Source: a bacterium (lineage in GTDB: Bacteria; Actinomycetota; Acidimicrobiia; Acidimicrobiales; Ilumatobacteraceae). From it: a stretch of DNA of 64,000 nt. Positions 6,924 to 17,657 of this stretch are shown here, piece by piece (the stretch's first letter is position 1; each line of letters opens with the position of its first letter). Location: positions 1-64,000 of the forward strand of contig JAPOKO010000002.1 in the NCBI GenBank assembly GCA_029977615.1, written 5' to 3'. The notes under the pieces are model-generated. The model searched no databases, was not told the DNA's origin, and saw only the letters and a list, made by a program, of their open reading frames with translations. Both the position numbers and the translations under genes were made by a program.

Positions 6924-7775
6924 ATGAACACAAAACCACGCACAAGGATTTTTTATGACGACGACTACGTATTGGAATCGGAATTAGAAACACGTACGAA
7001 GGCAGAACCGATTGCAAAATTGATTCGTTCTGAGAACATTCCTGGTGTGGAATTACGTTCACCACGAAAAGCAACCAGAGAGGAGCTTGAAGAAGTTCAT
7101 AGTCCTGAATATCTGGACGGTTTGTGGAATGGAATTCAAGACCTATTACGAAGTCTGTTGGCCAGCACCGGCGGCGTATTGGACGCGGTAGATCAAGCAC
7201 TGATTGATGGGTTCTCTGGAAGTCTGTCGAGTGGTTTACACCATGCAAAGCGAACCCACGAAGAGGGTTTCTGTTTCATCAATGGGTTGGTCATTGCGGC
7301 ACTGCGCGCATTAAACGTGCACAAATTGACCGATATTGGCATCCTTGATCTTGATGCGCATTGTGGTGGCGGCACCTTCCAACTCATTGGTAATGATGCA
7401 CGAGTGCGTTTGGCAGATGTCAGTACCAACTCGTTTGACAGTTGGAAATCGTTTGAGTTGCGACACCATCTGAAAGTCGTGCGCGATGCAAACAACTACT
7501 TGAATGAAGTAGAAAAAGCACTGAAGCACCTCAGCGGCGTGCAATTCCTTGTTTACAACGCAGGAATGGATCCATTTGAGGGTTGCAGCATTGGCGGTTT
7601 AACTGGAATCACACGTGAAATTCTGCAGCGTCGAGAAAAACTGGTTGCAGACTGGTGTAGAGAGAACAAGGTACCGGCGTTGTATGTACTCGCAGGTGGT
7701 TATGAAGGACCGAACTTGGATCTTGAAGGTGTGGCGCGGTTGCACCTTCTCACAATCAATGAATTCGTGAATTAA
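6924..7775 (+). CDS. Compact histone-deacetylase-fold deacetylase-like protein
   Basis: The arginase/deacetylase-fold motifs appear in order. LHHAKRTHEEGFCFIN (about 104-119) has the paired catalytic histidines. DLDAHCGGGT (about 141-150) has the Asp and His zinc ligands, with Cys in place of the usual second His. AGMDPF (about 212-217) has the second Asp ligand. LAGGYEG (about 254-260) has the catalytic Tyr. All metal ligands are therefore kept and the enzyme is probably active. At 283 residues it is shorter than most bacterial relatives, which deacetylate polyamines, acetoin-related substrates or proteins. It stands alone on the plus strand, convergent with the Nudix gene. The substrate is unknown. 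Confidence 0.8.
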   Translation: MNTKPRTRIFYDDDYVLESELETRTKAEPIAKLIRSENIPGVELRSPRKATREELEEVHSPEYLDGLWNGIQDLLRSLLASTGGVLDAVDQALIDGFSGSLSSGLHHAKRTHEEGFCFINGLVIAALRALNVHKLTDIGILDLDAHCGGGTFQLIGNDARVRLADVSTNSFDSWKSFELRHHLKVVRDANNYLNEVEKALKHLSGVQFLVYNAGMDPFEGCSIGGLTGITREILQRREKLVADWCRENKVPALYVLAGGYEGPNLDLEGVARLHLLTINEFVN

Positions 7776-8897
7776 CTACTTTGCGGTTCGCTTAGCCGGC
7801 TTGGTTGCACGGCGGGGGATGATGAGTGGTGGATCTAGCTTTTCTGCTTTTCCACGTCGATAGACCTGCGCCGGCTTGCCAGTACCAGAAGATGAGTGTC
7901 GTGTTTTTCCTGGAACTTTCTCAATAAACCCCTCAATCACCTCTGCTTTACGCGCAAAGTTTGCAGCGTCAAAGGAAAGCTTCATTTTCTCTCGAGCCGA
8001 CTTCTCGCCGGGGGTAGAGACTCGTGACGCTCTGCGGTATTCCTCTACCAGCAGTTTCTGCACCTTGGCAAGGACATCCTGATCTCTCGTCATCTTGCGA
8101 CCACTTGATAGCCCCATGCGCATGTCATTCATGGGCATGCTCATCATGAGCTCGTTTTTGCTTGATTCGCTAAAGGCTTTTGAAAGCACGTGAATCTGTC
8201 GTTCAGCAAAGCTTGAGTCAGACTTTGATTCCTCTCGACGAATTCGGTCAGCGAAGCGGAGCGTGTCAGCGTCTGGGTTGTACGCGTGATGGAACATCAC
8301 TTCATAAACATGTCGTAAGTCGCCAAGGGTGAATTCTTCATCGCAGAATTTCAAAGCGATAGGAGTTCGCTCCATAAGTTCACGTACTCGCGAAATGGCA
8401 TCGCGAATCATTTGGTTATGGTCAAACTCCAAACGATTTGGGTCGGCAAGAACTTCAACTACGTCCATGAATTTTGCATTGGCTGCATCGCTTCCGGCAA
8501 ACGGCGAAGCGAAGTCAGGGCTAAAAGCAACGTAAGCAATGGATATAGTCCGTCCAGGTCGTGGATCGCGGCCAACATTTCCGTATGCGCCAATTTGGAC
8601 CAAGTCTTCAGGTTTGACCTCAATCGCGGTTTCTTCAAGAAGTTCGCGACAGGCTGCCTCGACAAGACTTTCGCCCTGCCACTCAACATGGCCGCCAGGG
8701 AGGGCGTAGTCGAATGGCTCCCGCGGTACCTCTCGCACAATGCCTGTCTTAGGATCCAGGATGCAGGACTGTGGTCCCTTTCTTTGGACTACCGCTACCT
8801 GAAGCAGATTTCGCTTAATGGTGAGGGCTACGACATCGACCGCTACGTGAAAGTAGGTCGGGAAATCGGTGGTTGCGGGCTTTGCGGTGAATTCCAT
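7776..8897 (-). CDS. NrtR-like Nudix-domain transcriptional regulator with insertion
   Basis: GGAGG five bases before ATG 8897 sets the start. Residues about 15-165 form a Nudix domain (PGGHVEWQGES, then RELLEET). The Nudix box has one extra residue and Ala for the usual Gly, as in non-catalytic regulators. A winged-helix part begins at FTLGDLRHVYEVM and its end is recognisable (NFARKAEVIEGFIEKV, then GTGKPAQVYRRG). Between them lies about 110 extra residues absent from typical NrtR. NrtR proteins sense ADP-ribose and repress NAD metabolism genes. Two dyads lie just upstream of the start and suit autoregulation. Confidence 0.75.
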   Translation of the reverse strand: MEFTAKPATTDFPTYFHVAVDVVALTIKRNLLQVAVVQRKGPQSCILDPKTGIVREVPREPFDYALPGGHVEWQGESLVEAACRELLEETAIEVKPEDLVQIGAYGNVGRDPRPGRTISIAYVAFSPDFASPFAGSDAANAKFMDVVEVLADPNRLEFDHNQMIRDAISRVRELMERTPIALKFCDEEFTLGDLRHVYEVMFHHAYNPDADTLRFADRIRREESKSDSSFAERQIHVLSKAFSESSKNELMMSMPMNDMRMGLSSGRKMTRDQDVLAKVQKLLVEEYRRASRVSTPGEKSAREKMKLSFDAANFARKAEVIEGFIEKVPGKTRHSSSGTGKPAQVYRRGKAEKLDPPLIIPRRATKPAKRTAK

Positions 8898-8907
8898 AGG
8901 TACCTCC

Positions 8908-8946
8908 ATAAACGCGCGTTTATGGCTTATGTGTAATTCTACATAA
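8908..8946 (-). promoter_or_regulatory. Two dyads upstream of the Nudix regulator (candidate operator)
   Basis: ATAAACGCGCGTTTAT (8908-8923) is a perfect 16-base palindrome next to the ribosome binding site. TTATGT-N8-ACATAA (8927-8946) follows it. Both share TTTAT/ATAAA ends. The position between promoter and start fits repression by the Nudix regulator itself; that is inference. Confidence 0.5.
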
Positions 8947-9052
8947 AGGGTAGGAAACAGATTGATGCAATCTGGAAATTTGGTATTCAGCTTGTTACCA
9001 TGCTCATGACCGCCGTTATTCAGTTTTTGGCTGTTCGAGCCCTGTGAGTTGA

Positions 9053-9077
9053 GAAACCCATACAGATAAAGGGTTTC
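9053..9077. other. 7-bp inverted repeat in the 430-base intergenic gap
   Basis: GAAACCC and GGGTTTC surround an 11-base loop. The gap 8898-9327 otherwise holds only the dyads near 8908 and the promoter at 9140. No T-run follows, so the role is unclear. Confidence 0.3.
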
Positions 9078-9139
9078 CTGACCGTGCAACACCCTCTGGG
9101 TAAATTGCATTATGACCAAAAAGCAGACAAGAACTGGTG

Positions 9140-9167
9140 TTGTAAACAATTACTCATGTGCTATACT
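9140..9167 (+). promoter_or_regulatory. Candidate promoter of the sigma-factor gene
   Basis: TTGTAA (9140-9145) and TATACT (9162-9167) are 16 bases apart. The gene starts at 9328, so the transcript would have a leader of about 150 bases. An AAGGAG (9190s) in the leader has no ATG after it. Confidence 0.45.
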
Positions 9168-9327
9168 CGTTTCCCCGCAAGATACGAAAAAGGAGTTAAT
9201 CGCAAAAAACCAGCCAAAACCGCAATTTCACGATCCACAGACCGTGAGACAGCAAGTTGTCACTTTAACAGTTATCCAGTCCGACCCGCCAGCTACCACA
9301 ACCGCAAGTCTCTCGAAAGGGGATCCA

Positions 9328-9918
9328 ATGACCACCAAGCGCAACCACAACAAACCAAGCAACCGCACTATTCAAAACAAAAAGCGTCAAGACGCGTATG
9401 TCATTGGGGTGCATAATGCACTTGCGGCACGTTTCGGCAACCATGCCAAGTACAAGGGGCAAGAAGTTGCAGACGTTATTCAATACACAATCGTCGAACT
9501 CCTTGGGCGAATCACATACATCATGGGCAAGTACCCAGACCCTGCGCATTATGTTGGCGCACGTTTGGCAAACGTGGTCATCGACCACAGTCGTCGGCAA
9601 GGAGCACAGCGTGGGGAAGGTGCGCGATTTGACCGCACTGTTGGGTCAGCAGACGAAGTGCACACAGCACGGAAACTTCAGCAAGTTGTTTCGGGAGACT
9701 CGTTTGATCTCGCAGACCATCTTGACAAAATCGCACTTGTGCAAAAGGTCAAAAAAGTGTTGACCGCAGAAGAGCAGCGCATTTTTGATTTGGTTTTTGA
9801 GAAAGGACTTAGCGTCACGGAGGTTGCGAAGATTGTTGGACAGCGTCGCGAAACTGTGAGTCGCAAATTGAGCGATGCAAAGAAGCGTGCACAAAAGGCA
9901 ATTGGGCCAGCGTCGTAA
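9328..9918 (+). CDS. Small sigma-70-family (ECF-like) RNA polymerase sigma factor
   Basis: GAAAGGGG precedes ATG 9328, which is preferred to the longer start at 9112 that has low-complexity, poorly coding sequence. Region 2-like sequence covers residues about 20-105 (VGARLANVVIDHSRRQG). Region 4 is the C-terminal helix-turn-helix (LTAEEQRIFDLVFEKGL, then VTEVAKIVGQRRETVSRKL). At 196 residues it has the size of an ECF factor. No anti-sigma gene lies beside it; the convergent 52-aa zinc-ribbon gene is the only close neighbour. Target promoters are unknown. Confidence 0.75.
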   Translation: MTTKRNHNKPSNRTIQNKKRQDAYVIGVHNALAARFGNHAKYKGQEVADVIQYTIVELLGRITYIMGKYPDPAHYVGARLANVVIDHSRRQGAQRGEGARFDRTVGSADEVHTARKLQQVVSGDSFDLADHLDKIALVQKVKKVLTAEEQRIFDLVFEKGLSVTEVAKIVGQRRETVSRKLSDAKKRAQKAIGPAS

Positions 9919-9922
9919 CGGT

Positions 9923-10081
9923 TCATTTCTCGGGTTTCACTCGTACCATCTCCACAACTTTTGCGCTGTGGCTAGCAAGGTTGTGGCAGGTGGGCGAGTG
10001 AGTCACTCGAACATGCAATGTGATCTGGTTATTGCAGCTCGGACATTTCCAGTGAATAGTTCGCTTAGGTGATTGTTCCAT
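9923..10081 (-). CDS. Small zinc-binding protein, 52 aa
   Basis: AAGGAGG seven bases upstream fixes ATG 10081. The protein has WKCPSCN (residues about 11-17) and then HSPTCHNLASH (about 28-38), which supply two Cys plus Cys/His ligands for one zinc ion. It is basic at both ends. Tiny zinc-ribbon proteins of this sort are common in actinobacteria and often bind nucleic acid or protein partners. It ends four bases from the convergent sigma-factor gene. Confidence 0.65.
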   Translation of the reverse strand: MEQSPKRTIHWKCPSCNNQITLHVRVTHSPTCHNLASHSAKVVEMVRVKPEK

Positions 10082-10159
10082 GTTGTGCCTCCTTGGCAAG
10101 TCGTAATCGACAAGCCGCACAACATAAGGAAAGGTGTGACGCGGTTTCTTGAAATCCTT

Positions 10160-13451
<3,292 letters not shown>

Positions 13452-13459
<8 letters not shown>

Positions 13460-14153
13460 GGCTACCAGTTCCTAATTGTCGAACGGAATTGCCGAAACTA
13501 TTGCGACCGCTAGAAAATTGCTGACCAGCGCGGTGACCAGCACCAAAGGCTTCGCGGTCACTGCGGTAGTTGCTGGTACTGCTGTGTAGATGTGGGGTGG
13601 TCTGCACCATTACACGCCTTGCACGTTCTGCACGTTCAATAAGAACCAGCCCAACACCAGGTGACTCTTTGACAATGGTTTGATGCTCTTTTGCAAGCTT
13701 TGCACCAATTGCTTCGCAGTATCCGCGCCACCATGAGGTTTTGAAACGGCGGTCACCAGAAGGAATGGATCGCGCCGCAAGAAGGTCGGCAGCGGTATAC
13801 AACGCTTCAAGCGAGAAGAGGTCATTTTCGGTGCCGAAGGCAACCATGATGACTTGTGTCGGATTGGGTTCCATCATGTCGCGATAGGAATGACACGAAA
13901 CCGCATTAGCGATATTCCACAACAGTGTTCCGCGTCGCACGCGGTATTGGCCGGTGATAACAAAGGTTTTTGTCATCACTGTTTCGTTGTCGAACGTTCG
14001 CTTACTTACTGATCTTTCGTCAATGTCATATTTCTGCATTAACCGAAAGGCGAGTGCCAAAGCAGTTTCGGCTTCAGCCTGCGGTGTGTTTGGGTGATTG
14101 GCTTTTTCCAGAATGGCGCGCACCTTGGCATGCAGGTTGTCGCGATTTGTCAT
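13452..14153 (-). CDS. DUF2786 (plus DUF7168-like) protein
   Basis: The N-terminal 45 residues (KVRAILEKANHPNTPQAEAE, then ALALAFRLMQKYDID) are the DUF2786 domain, a short helical domain of unknown function found in bacteria and phages. The following ~130 residues (LLWNIANAVSC...FGTENDLFSLEALYTAADLL) look like the DUF7168 region that often follows it. The C-terminal 40 residues are low-complexity and basic. The gene is fourth in a minus-strand run from DUF1003 to the metallopeptidase-like gene, and it overlaps the latter. Confidence 0.8.
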
Positions 14154-14186
14154 GCCGTCAAGGTACTCAATGGGTGCGCGGCAGTA

Positions 14187-14426
14187 TCAAATATGCGGTG
14201 AATACTTACGATGAACTGCTTGGGCAGAAACCCCGAGAGCAGCACCTATGTTGCGCCAAGAGACTCCGGCTTTTCGAGCGCTCTTTACGCACTTCAATGC
14301 ATTTCGCTCAAAAATCGCCTTCTGCATTCGAATGTCAAAAAGGGCAGCTTCTGAAGCGCTGAGTTCACGAACTTGCGAAGACACCAGATCTAATTGATTG
14401 ATTGTCGGTCTAATTACCTTTGCCAT
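14187..14426 (-). CDS. Helix-turn-helix protein, possible antitoxin, 79 aa
   Basis: The C-terminal part (ARKAGVSWRNIGAALGVSAQAVHRKYS, cited here as SWRNIGAALGVSAQAVHRKY) is a clear helix-turn-helix. The N-terminal 40 residues are helical. GAGG seven bases upstream supports ATG 14426. It follows the small toxin-like gene by four bases. The arrangement of a small basic protein and a small HTH protein resembles a toxin-antitoxin pair with the toxin first. That role is inference; it could also be a stand-alone regulator. Confidence 0.7.
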   Translation of the reverse strand: MAKVIRPTINQLDLVSSQVRELSASEAALFDIRMQKAIFERNALKCVKSARKAGVSWRNIGAALGVSAQAVHRKYSPHI

Positions 14427-14430
14427 AGAT

Positions 14431-14649
14431 CTACCTCAAGAATTCCTTTCGTGCTTTCATTGCATGAATGACCACCAAATACTCTGGGCTTTCTACGACA
14501 CCAATTTCCAAAACGTTGCCGGCAAAATCGGGTCCAGTGATCATGATCATTTCGTCTAATTCAAAGTGTCTTAGAGGGTTGCTCAGTGCATGAATGATTT
14601 CTTCTTCTGACGCCCCATGCCGATAGGCGCTTTCTTCTATCCAAAGCAT
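14431..14649 (-). CDS. Small toxin-like protein, 72 aa
   Basis: The protein begins MLWIEESAYRHGASEEEIIH and carries on with a beta-rich core (MIMITGPDFAGNVLEIGVVE...VVIHAMKAR). This recalls small RelE/BrnT-type folds and an actinobacterial family encoded beside HTH genes. ATG 14649 has no clear ribosome binding site; an in-frame TTG at 14703 would add 18 residues that look coding (HENWPNFTSSTYVDNV), so the start may lie there. It precedes the HTH gene by four bases. Toxin function is inferred from size, fold impression and neighbour only. Confidence 0.55.
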   Translation of the reverse strand: MLWIEESAYRHGASEEEIIHALSNPLRHFELDEMIMITGPDFAGNVLEIGVVESPEYLVVIHAMKARKEFLR

Positions 14650-14741
14650 GACGTTATCAACATATGTTGACGATGTAAAGTTGGGCCAGTTTTCATGTCC
14701 CAATGTGTGCCGCGCGATATAGGCGCGGTGTGCTAAATCGC

Positions 14742-15263
14742 TTAGGCCATTTTGCGGGACTCGGCTATTGCCTCTGCACACAATTTGTCCACATGAGCAA
14801 TATCTACGTTTGATTGTTGCGCCAGGTGAACTAACCAAATGAGTGACTGCAAGTTCGATTCAAAATCAACCTGCGAACGAATGTTGGCTCGCGCAGCCTG
14901 ACGATTTTGACTGACCATCACAAAAGTAGAGAGGAAAATTGCCTCAAGACTGACAATCATGGTGAGTAAACCAAATGGGTATTCATCAAATTTCAATCCC
15001 GCGCCAACAAGCCCAACGTTGATGACAATCCAAATGACAAACCAAAGCGTGTGGATGTAGACAAAGTTCAACGATCCGGCAAAGCCAGTTACGCGATCTG
15101 AGACCTTGTCTTGCACTTCACGCGCATGCTGCCAACGAGCACGTTCGTTCGTGACTTTCCAATGCGCGAGGCTAAATAGCTTGCCATCTTCAATTCCATC
15201 GGTCTTGTCGATGATGCGACAGGCCTCGCAGGTGAGTGGTGAGTGTGGAGTGGTATTCGTCAT
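14742..15263 (-). CDS. DUF1003 family membrane protein
   Basis: DUF1003 proteins are small membrane proteins of unknown function. Here the diagnostic core is present: DRVTGFAGSLNFVYIHTLWFVIWI (cited as GSLNFVYIHTLWF, residues about 64-76) and then YPFGLLTMIVSLEAIFLSTF and VMVSQNRQAARA. Two transmembrane helices are expected. A Cys pair near the N-terminus (TCEACR) is common in the family. ATG 15263 was chosen over 15287 on family length, although neither start has a strong ribosome binding site. It heads the five-gene minus-strand run and is divergent from the sensor kinase at 15347. Confidence 0.85.
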   Translation of the reverse strand: MTNTTPHSPLTCEACRIIDKTDGIEDGKLFSLAHWKVTNERARWQHAREVQDKVSDRVTGFAGSLNFVYIHTLWFVIWIVINVGLVGAGLKFDEYPFGLLTMIVSLEAIFLSTFVMVSQNRQAARANIRSQVDFESNLQSLIWLVHLAQQSNVDIAHVDKLCAEAIAESRKMA

Positions 15264-15346
15264 GCATCCACCGTACGCCTCTTTCATTAGGGGATTTGAG
15301 ACGCAGCCGGCTGGTAGTTTTCATTCCTGAAGGAAACGAGGGTTGT

Positions 15347-16396
15347 ATGGCATGGCTAAAACGCAAAGACACCGAGCCAGAAACACCTCTGCATCAGCTT
15401 TCGGAAGAAGACTTCCTCACCCTTTCGCGAATAAGCGCAACAATGGATGCACTGCCGCTAGGTGTGGTGGTGATGTCGGGTGATGGCTCCAATATGTGGA
15501 GCAATAGGGCGGCAGACAGTCTGTTTACACCGCAATCAGACGACCATATTTTGTTTGTGGAAAGCCTGGATGGATTATTGAGAGAAGCACTCGCTGGAGC
15601 CATTGGCAAAACTGAACTTGATTTTGGTGATCAAGTAGTTCGCACCATTGAAATTGCCACGGTCACCCTCACGGATGGTGGCGCAGCCGCAATTGTTGAA
15701 GACATCACGCAACGGTTGATGATAGACCGCGTGCGTACCGATTTCGTAGCCAATATCAGTCATGAGTTGCGCACCCCAATTGGAGCAATTTCGCTCATGG
15801 CTGAAAACCTTATTGCTGAAATGGGCAAGTCTGAGTCAGCGCGATTGGCAGAAATTATTTTGAATGAAGTCACTCGATTGAATGAGACCGTTAATGACCT
15901 GCTTGATCTTGCTCGCATTGAATTTGATGGCCTGTCAAAGCGCGAGTCAATTCACACCGCCCGCGTAATTGATGAGGCAGTGGGCCGCATTCGCAGTGCT
16001 GCACTCGCGAAGTCGGTGATGATTGTGGTTGAGGACAATCCTGATATGTCGGTTATTGGCGATCGAGCGCAATTGGTGTCTGCGGTAGGAAACCTGATTG
16101 ACAATGCGGTGAAGTACAGCGACCAGGGCTCAATAGTAAAAGTTGAAGTACGTCGCGAAGAGGGTCGAATGCTTATTTCGGTTGCCGACAATGGGCCGGG
16201 AATCGCCCCGGAGCATTTGGGTCGAGTCTTTGAGCGCTTTTACCGAGTGGATGATGCTCGTAGTCGTGGAACTGGTGGAACAGGGCTAGGACTTGCAATT
16301 GTGAGACATATTGCGTTGTTACACGGTGGCGATGTCAGTGTTAAGTCTGAAGTTGGCGTTGGCTCCACCTTCACGCTTTCCATACCCGCCGTATAA
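15347..16396 (+). CDS. Sensor histidine kinase, PhoR/SenX3-like, cytoplasmic sensor
   Basis: A PAS-like N-terminal domain (about 20-130; MDALPLGVVVMSGDGSNMWSN) replaces the usual membrane anchor; no transmembrane segment is seen. The dimerisation box holds the phosphorylated His (ANISHELRTPIGAIS, about 141-155). The ATPase domain has N, G1 and G2 boxes (NLIDNAVKYS; DNGPGIAPEHL; GTGGTGLGLAIVRH). GAGGG just upstream supports the start at 15347. In relatives a response regulator follows directly; here a terminator and an opposite-strand gene intervene, and the regulator at 16977 already has its own kinase. Confidence 0.88.
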   Translation: MAWLKRKDTEPETPLHQLSEEDFLTLSRISATMDALPLGVVVMSGDGSNMWSNRAADSLFTPQSDDHILFVESLDGLLREALAGAIGKTELDFGDQVVRTIEIATVTLTDGGAAAIVEDITQRLMIDRVRTDFVANISHELRTPIGAISLMAENLIAEMGKSESARLAEIILNEVTRLNETVNDLLDLARIEFDGLSKRESIHTARVIDEAVGRIRSAALAKSVMIVVEDNPDMSVIGDRAQLVSAVGNLIDNAVKYSDQGSIVKVEVRREEGRMLISVADNGPGIAPEHLGRVFERFYRVDDARSRGTGGTGLGLAIVRHIALLHGGDVSVKSEVGVGSTFTLSIPAV

Positions 16397-16401
16397 AAGC
16401 A

Positions 16402-16440
16402 AAAAGCCCGCCCCCAGCAATATGGAGACGGGCTCTTTGT
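16402..16440. terminator. Intrinsic terminator after the sensor kinase
   Basis: AGCCCG (16405-16410) pairs with CGGGCT (16429-16434), flanked by AAAAA on the left and CTTTGTT on the right. The A-run and T-rich flank allow termination from both convergent genes. Confidence 0.65.
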
Positions 16441-16452
16441 TGTCAGAGGAAA

Positions 16453-16860
16453 CTAGTTGTTGGATTCTCCAGCCTTTACTGGCTTGACCGGAGGATTGCC
16501 AAGCGCGGTAAGTGCCGAGGTTCGAGCTGATTGTGCTGCGGCTATTGCTGCAGAAAACGCTTCACGCGCCGCTTTCTTTGCAGCGTCTGTCGTAGCTGCC
16601 TCTCGAGCACTTCGACGAGTCGCGTTCGCTGTGCGCATTGCTTCTGCGAACGTTTTTTCGATAGCTACTTTTGCCTTGTTGTAAGCCTGCAATGCAATTC
16701 GATACGCGCTCCGCTCTGCAGAAATTGTCTTAGGTGTTGATGCCGTAGGAACAGTTGTGCTTGGCGAAGATGAGTCCTCTGCAAGCGCGGCAGTTGCTCC
16801 ACTTGACATGACGAGAGCGATGGTTGTGACCACAAATGTTTTCTTTGCGAACTTCTTCAT
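16453..16860 (-). CDS. Secreted alanine-rich helical protein
   Basis: AAAGGAG precedes ATG 16860. The first 26 residues form a signal peptide (MKKFAKKTFVVTTIALVMSS, cleavage near ALA-ED). After a Ser/Thr/Pro-rich linker comes a long Ala-, Arg- and Lys-rich helix (AYRIALQAYNKAKVAIEK...) likely to be a single coiled coil. No known family. It may be a periplasmic or cell-wall spacer protein. It is divergent from the response regulator gene and separated from the sensor kinase by a terminator. Confidence 0.7.
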   Translation of the reverse strand: MKKFAKKTFVVTTIALVMSSGATAALAEDSSSPSTTVPTASTPKTISAERSAYRIALQAYNKAKVAIEKTFAEAMRTANATRRSAREAATTDAAKKAAREAFSAAIAAAQSARTSALTALGNPPVKPVKAGESNN

Positions 16861-16976
16861 GTTGACTCCTTTGTTGGGGGCTTTCTTGTTCATCACCATA
16901 AACAATGAATTTGTGGAAATCCTGTGAATTGGGAAGGAGGGATGTGCGAAGTTGGCCAGAGTTGTAGTTTTGATTT

Positions 16977-17657
16977 ATGGCAGCTCAGCGGATTTTGGTG
17001 GCCGATGACGATGAGGCAGTTTGCGACACCATTGAGGACGCTTTACACCTGGCTGGATACCTCACAATGCGTGCCAAGGATGGGCAAATGGCTCTTGATC
17101 GAGTTCGAAGCGACAGGCCCGATCTCGTCATTTTGGATATAAATATGCCGAAATTGGATGGGTTCGAGGTATTGAGGAAAATGCGTTCACTCAGCATTAC
17201 GACGCCTGCGATTTTGCTGACCGCTCGACATGAACGCGAAGACACAGTTACTGGCCTGAAGCTTGGAGCAGATGACTATGTAAAGAAGCCATTTGGCTTG
17301 GAAGAGTTGTTGTTACGCGTCGCGGCAGTCTTGCGTCGCGTGAACGGCGACACTGATCTGGCATTGGTATGCGGGTCAATTTCGCTCAGTGTTGCTCGAC
17401 ACGAAGTCATTTGTTCGGGAAAAGCTATTGATTTGTCACCCACAGAGTTCCGATTACTTGAGTATCTGATGGAAAATAAAAACAGAGTGCTGACAAAGCA
17501 ACAATTACTAGATGCTGTGTGGGGAATAGATTTTGATTCCAGTACAACGGTCGTAGAGACTTTCATTTCCTATTTGCGCAAGAAAATGTCACCAGAGATT
17601 GACAATATGCTCGTGACCGTCCGTGGCATTGGTTTCAAATTGGTAGACAAAGCGTGA
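16977..17657 (+). CDS. OmpR-family response regulator
   Basis: The receiver domain (about 5-118) has the acidic pocket DDD, the phosphorylated Asp in VILDINMP (about 53) and the switch Lys in VKKPF (about 103). A winged-helix DNA-binding domain follows (PTEFRLLEYLMENKNRVLTK...; FISYLRKKM). It is 226 residues, the usual length. A strong GGAAGGAGG lies 35 bases before the ATG, in front of an out-of-frame ATG (16942), so the true 5' arrangement is unclear. The stop overlaps the start of the sensor kinase (GTGA), making a classic two-component pair. Confidence 0.93.
   Translation: MAAQRILVADDDEAVCDTIEDALHLAGYLTMRAKDGQMALDRVRSDRPDLVILDINMPKLDGFEVLRKMRSLSITTPAILLTARHEREDTVTGLKLGADDYVKKPFGLEELLLRVAAVLRRVNGDTDLALVCGSISLSVARHEVICSGKAIDLSPTEFRLLEYLMENKNRVLTKQQLLDAVWGIDFDSSTTVVETFISYLRKKMSPEIDNMLVTVRGIGFKLVDKA

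Noticed and set aside
9112-9327. Longer N-terminal form of the sigma factor
   Set aside because: The extra 72 residues are low-complexity and lie over a promoter and leader; the start at 9328 has a good ribosome binding site.
1-10100. Prophage
   Set aside because: No terminase, portal, capsid, tail, lysis or integrase gene is present.
16924-17142. 72-aa frame behind the strong GGAAGGAGG before the response regulator
   Set aside because: It runs out of frame through the conserved receiver domain; the binding site may serve a very short upstream frame or be fortuitous.
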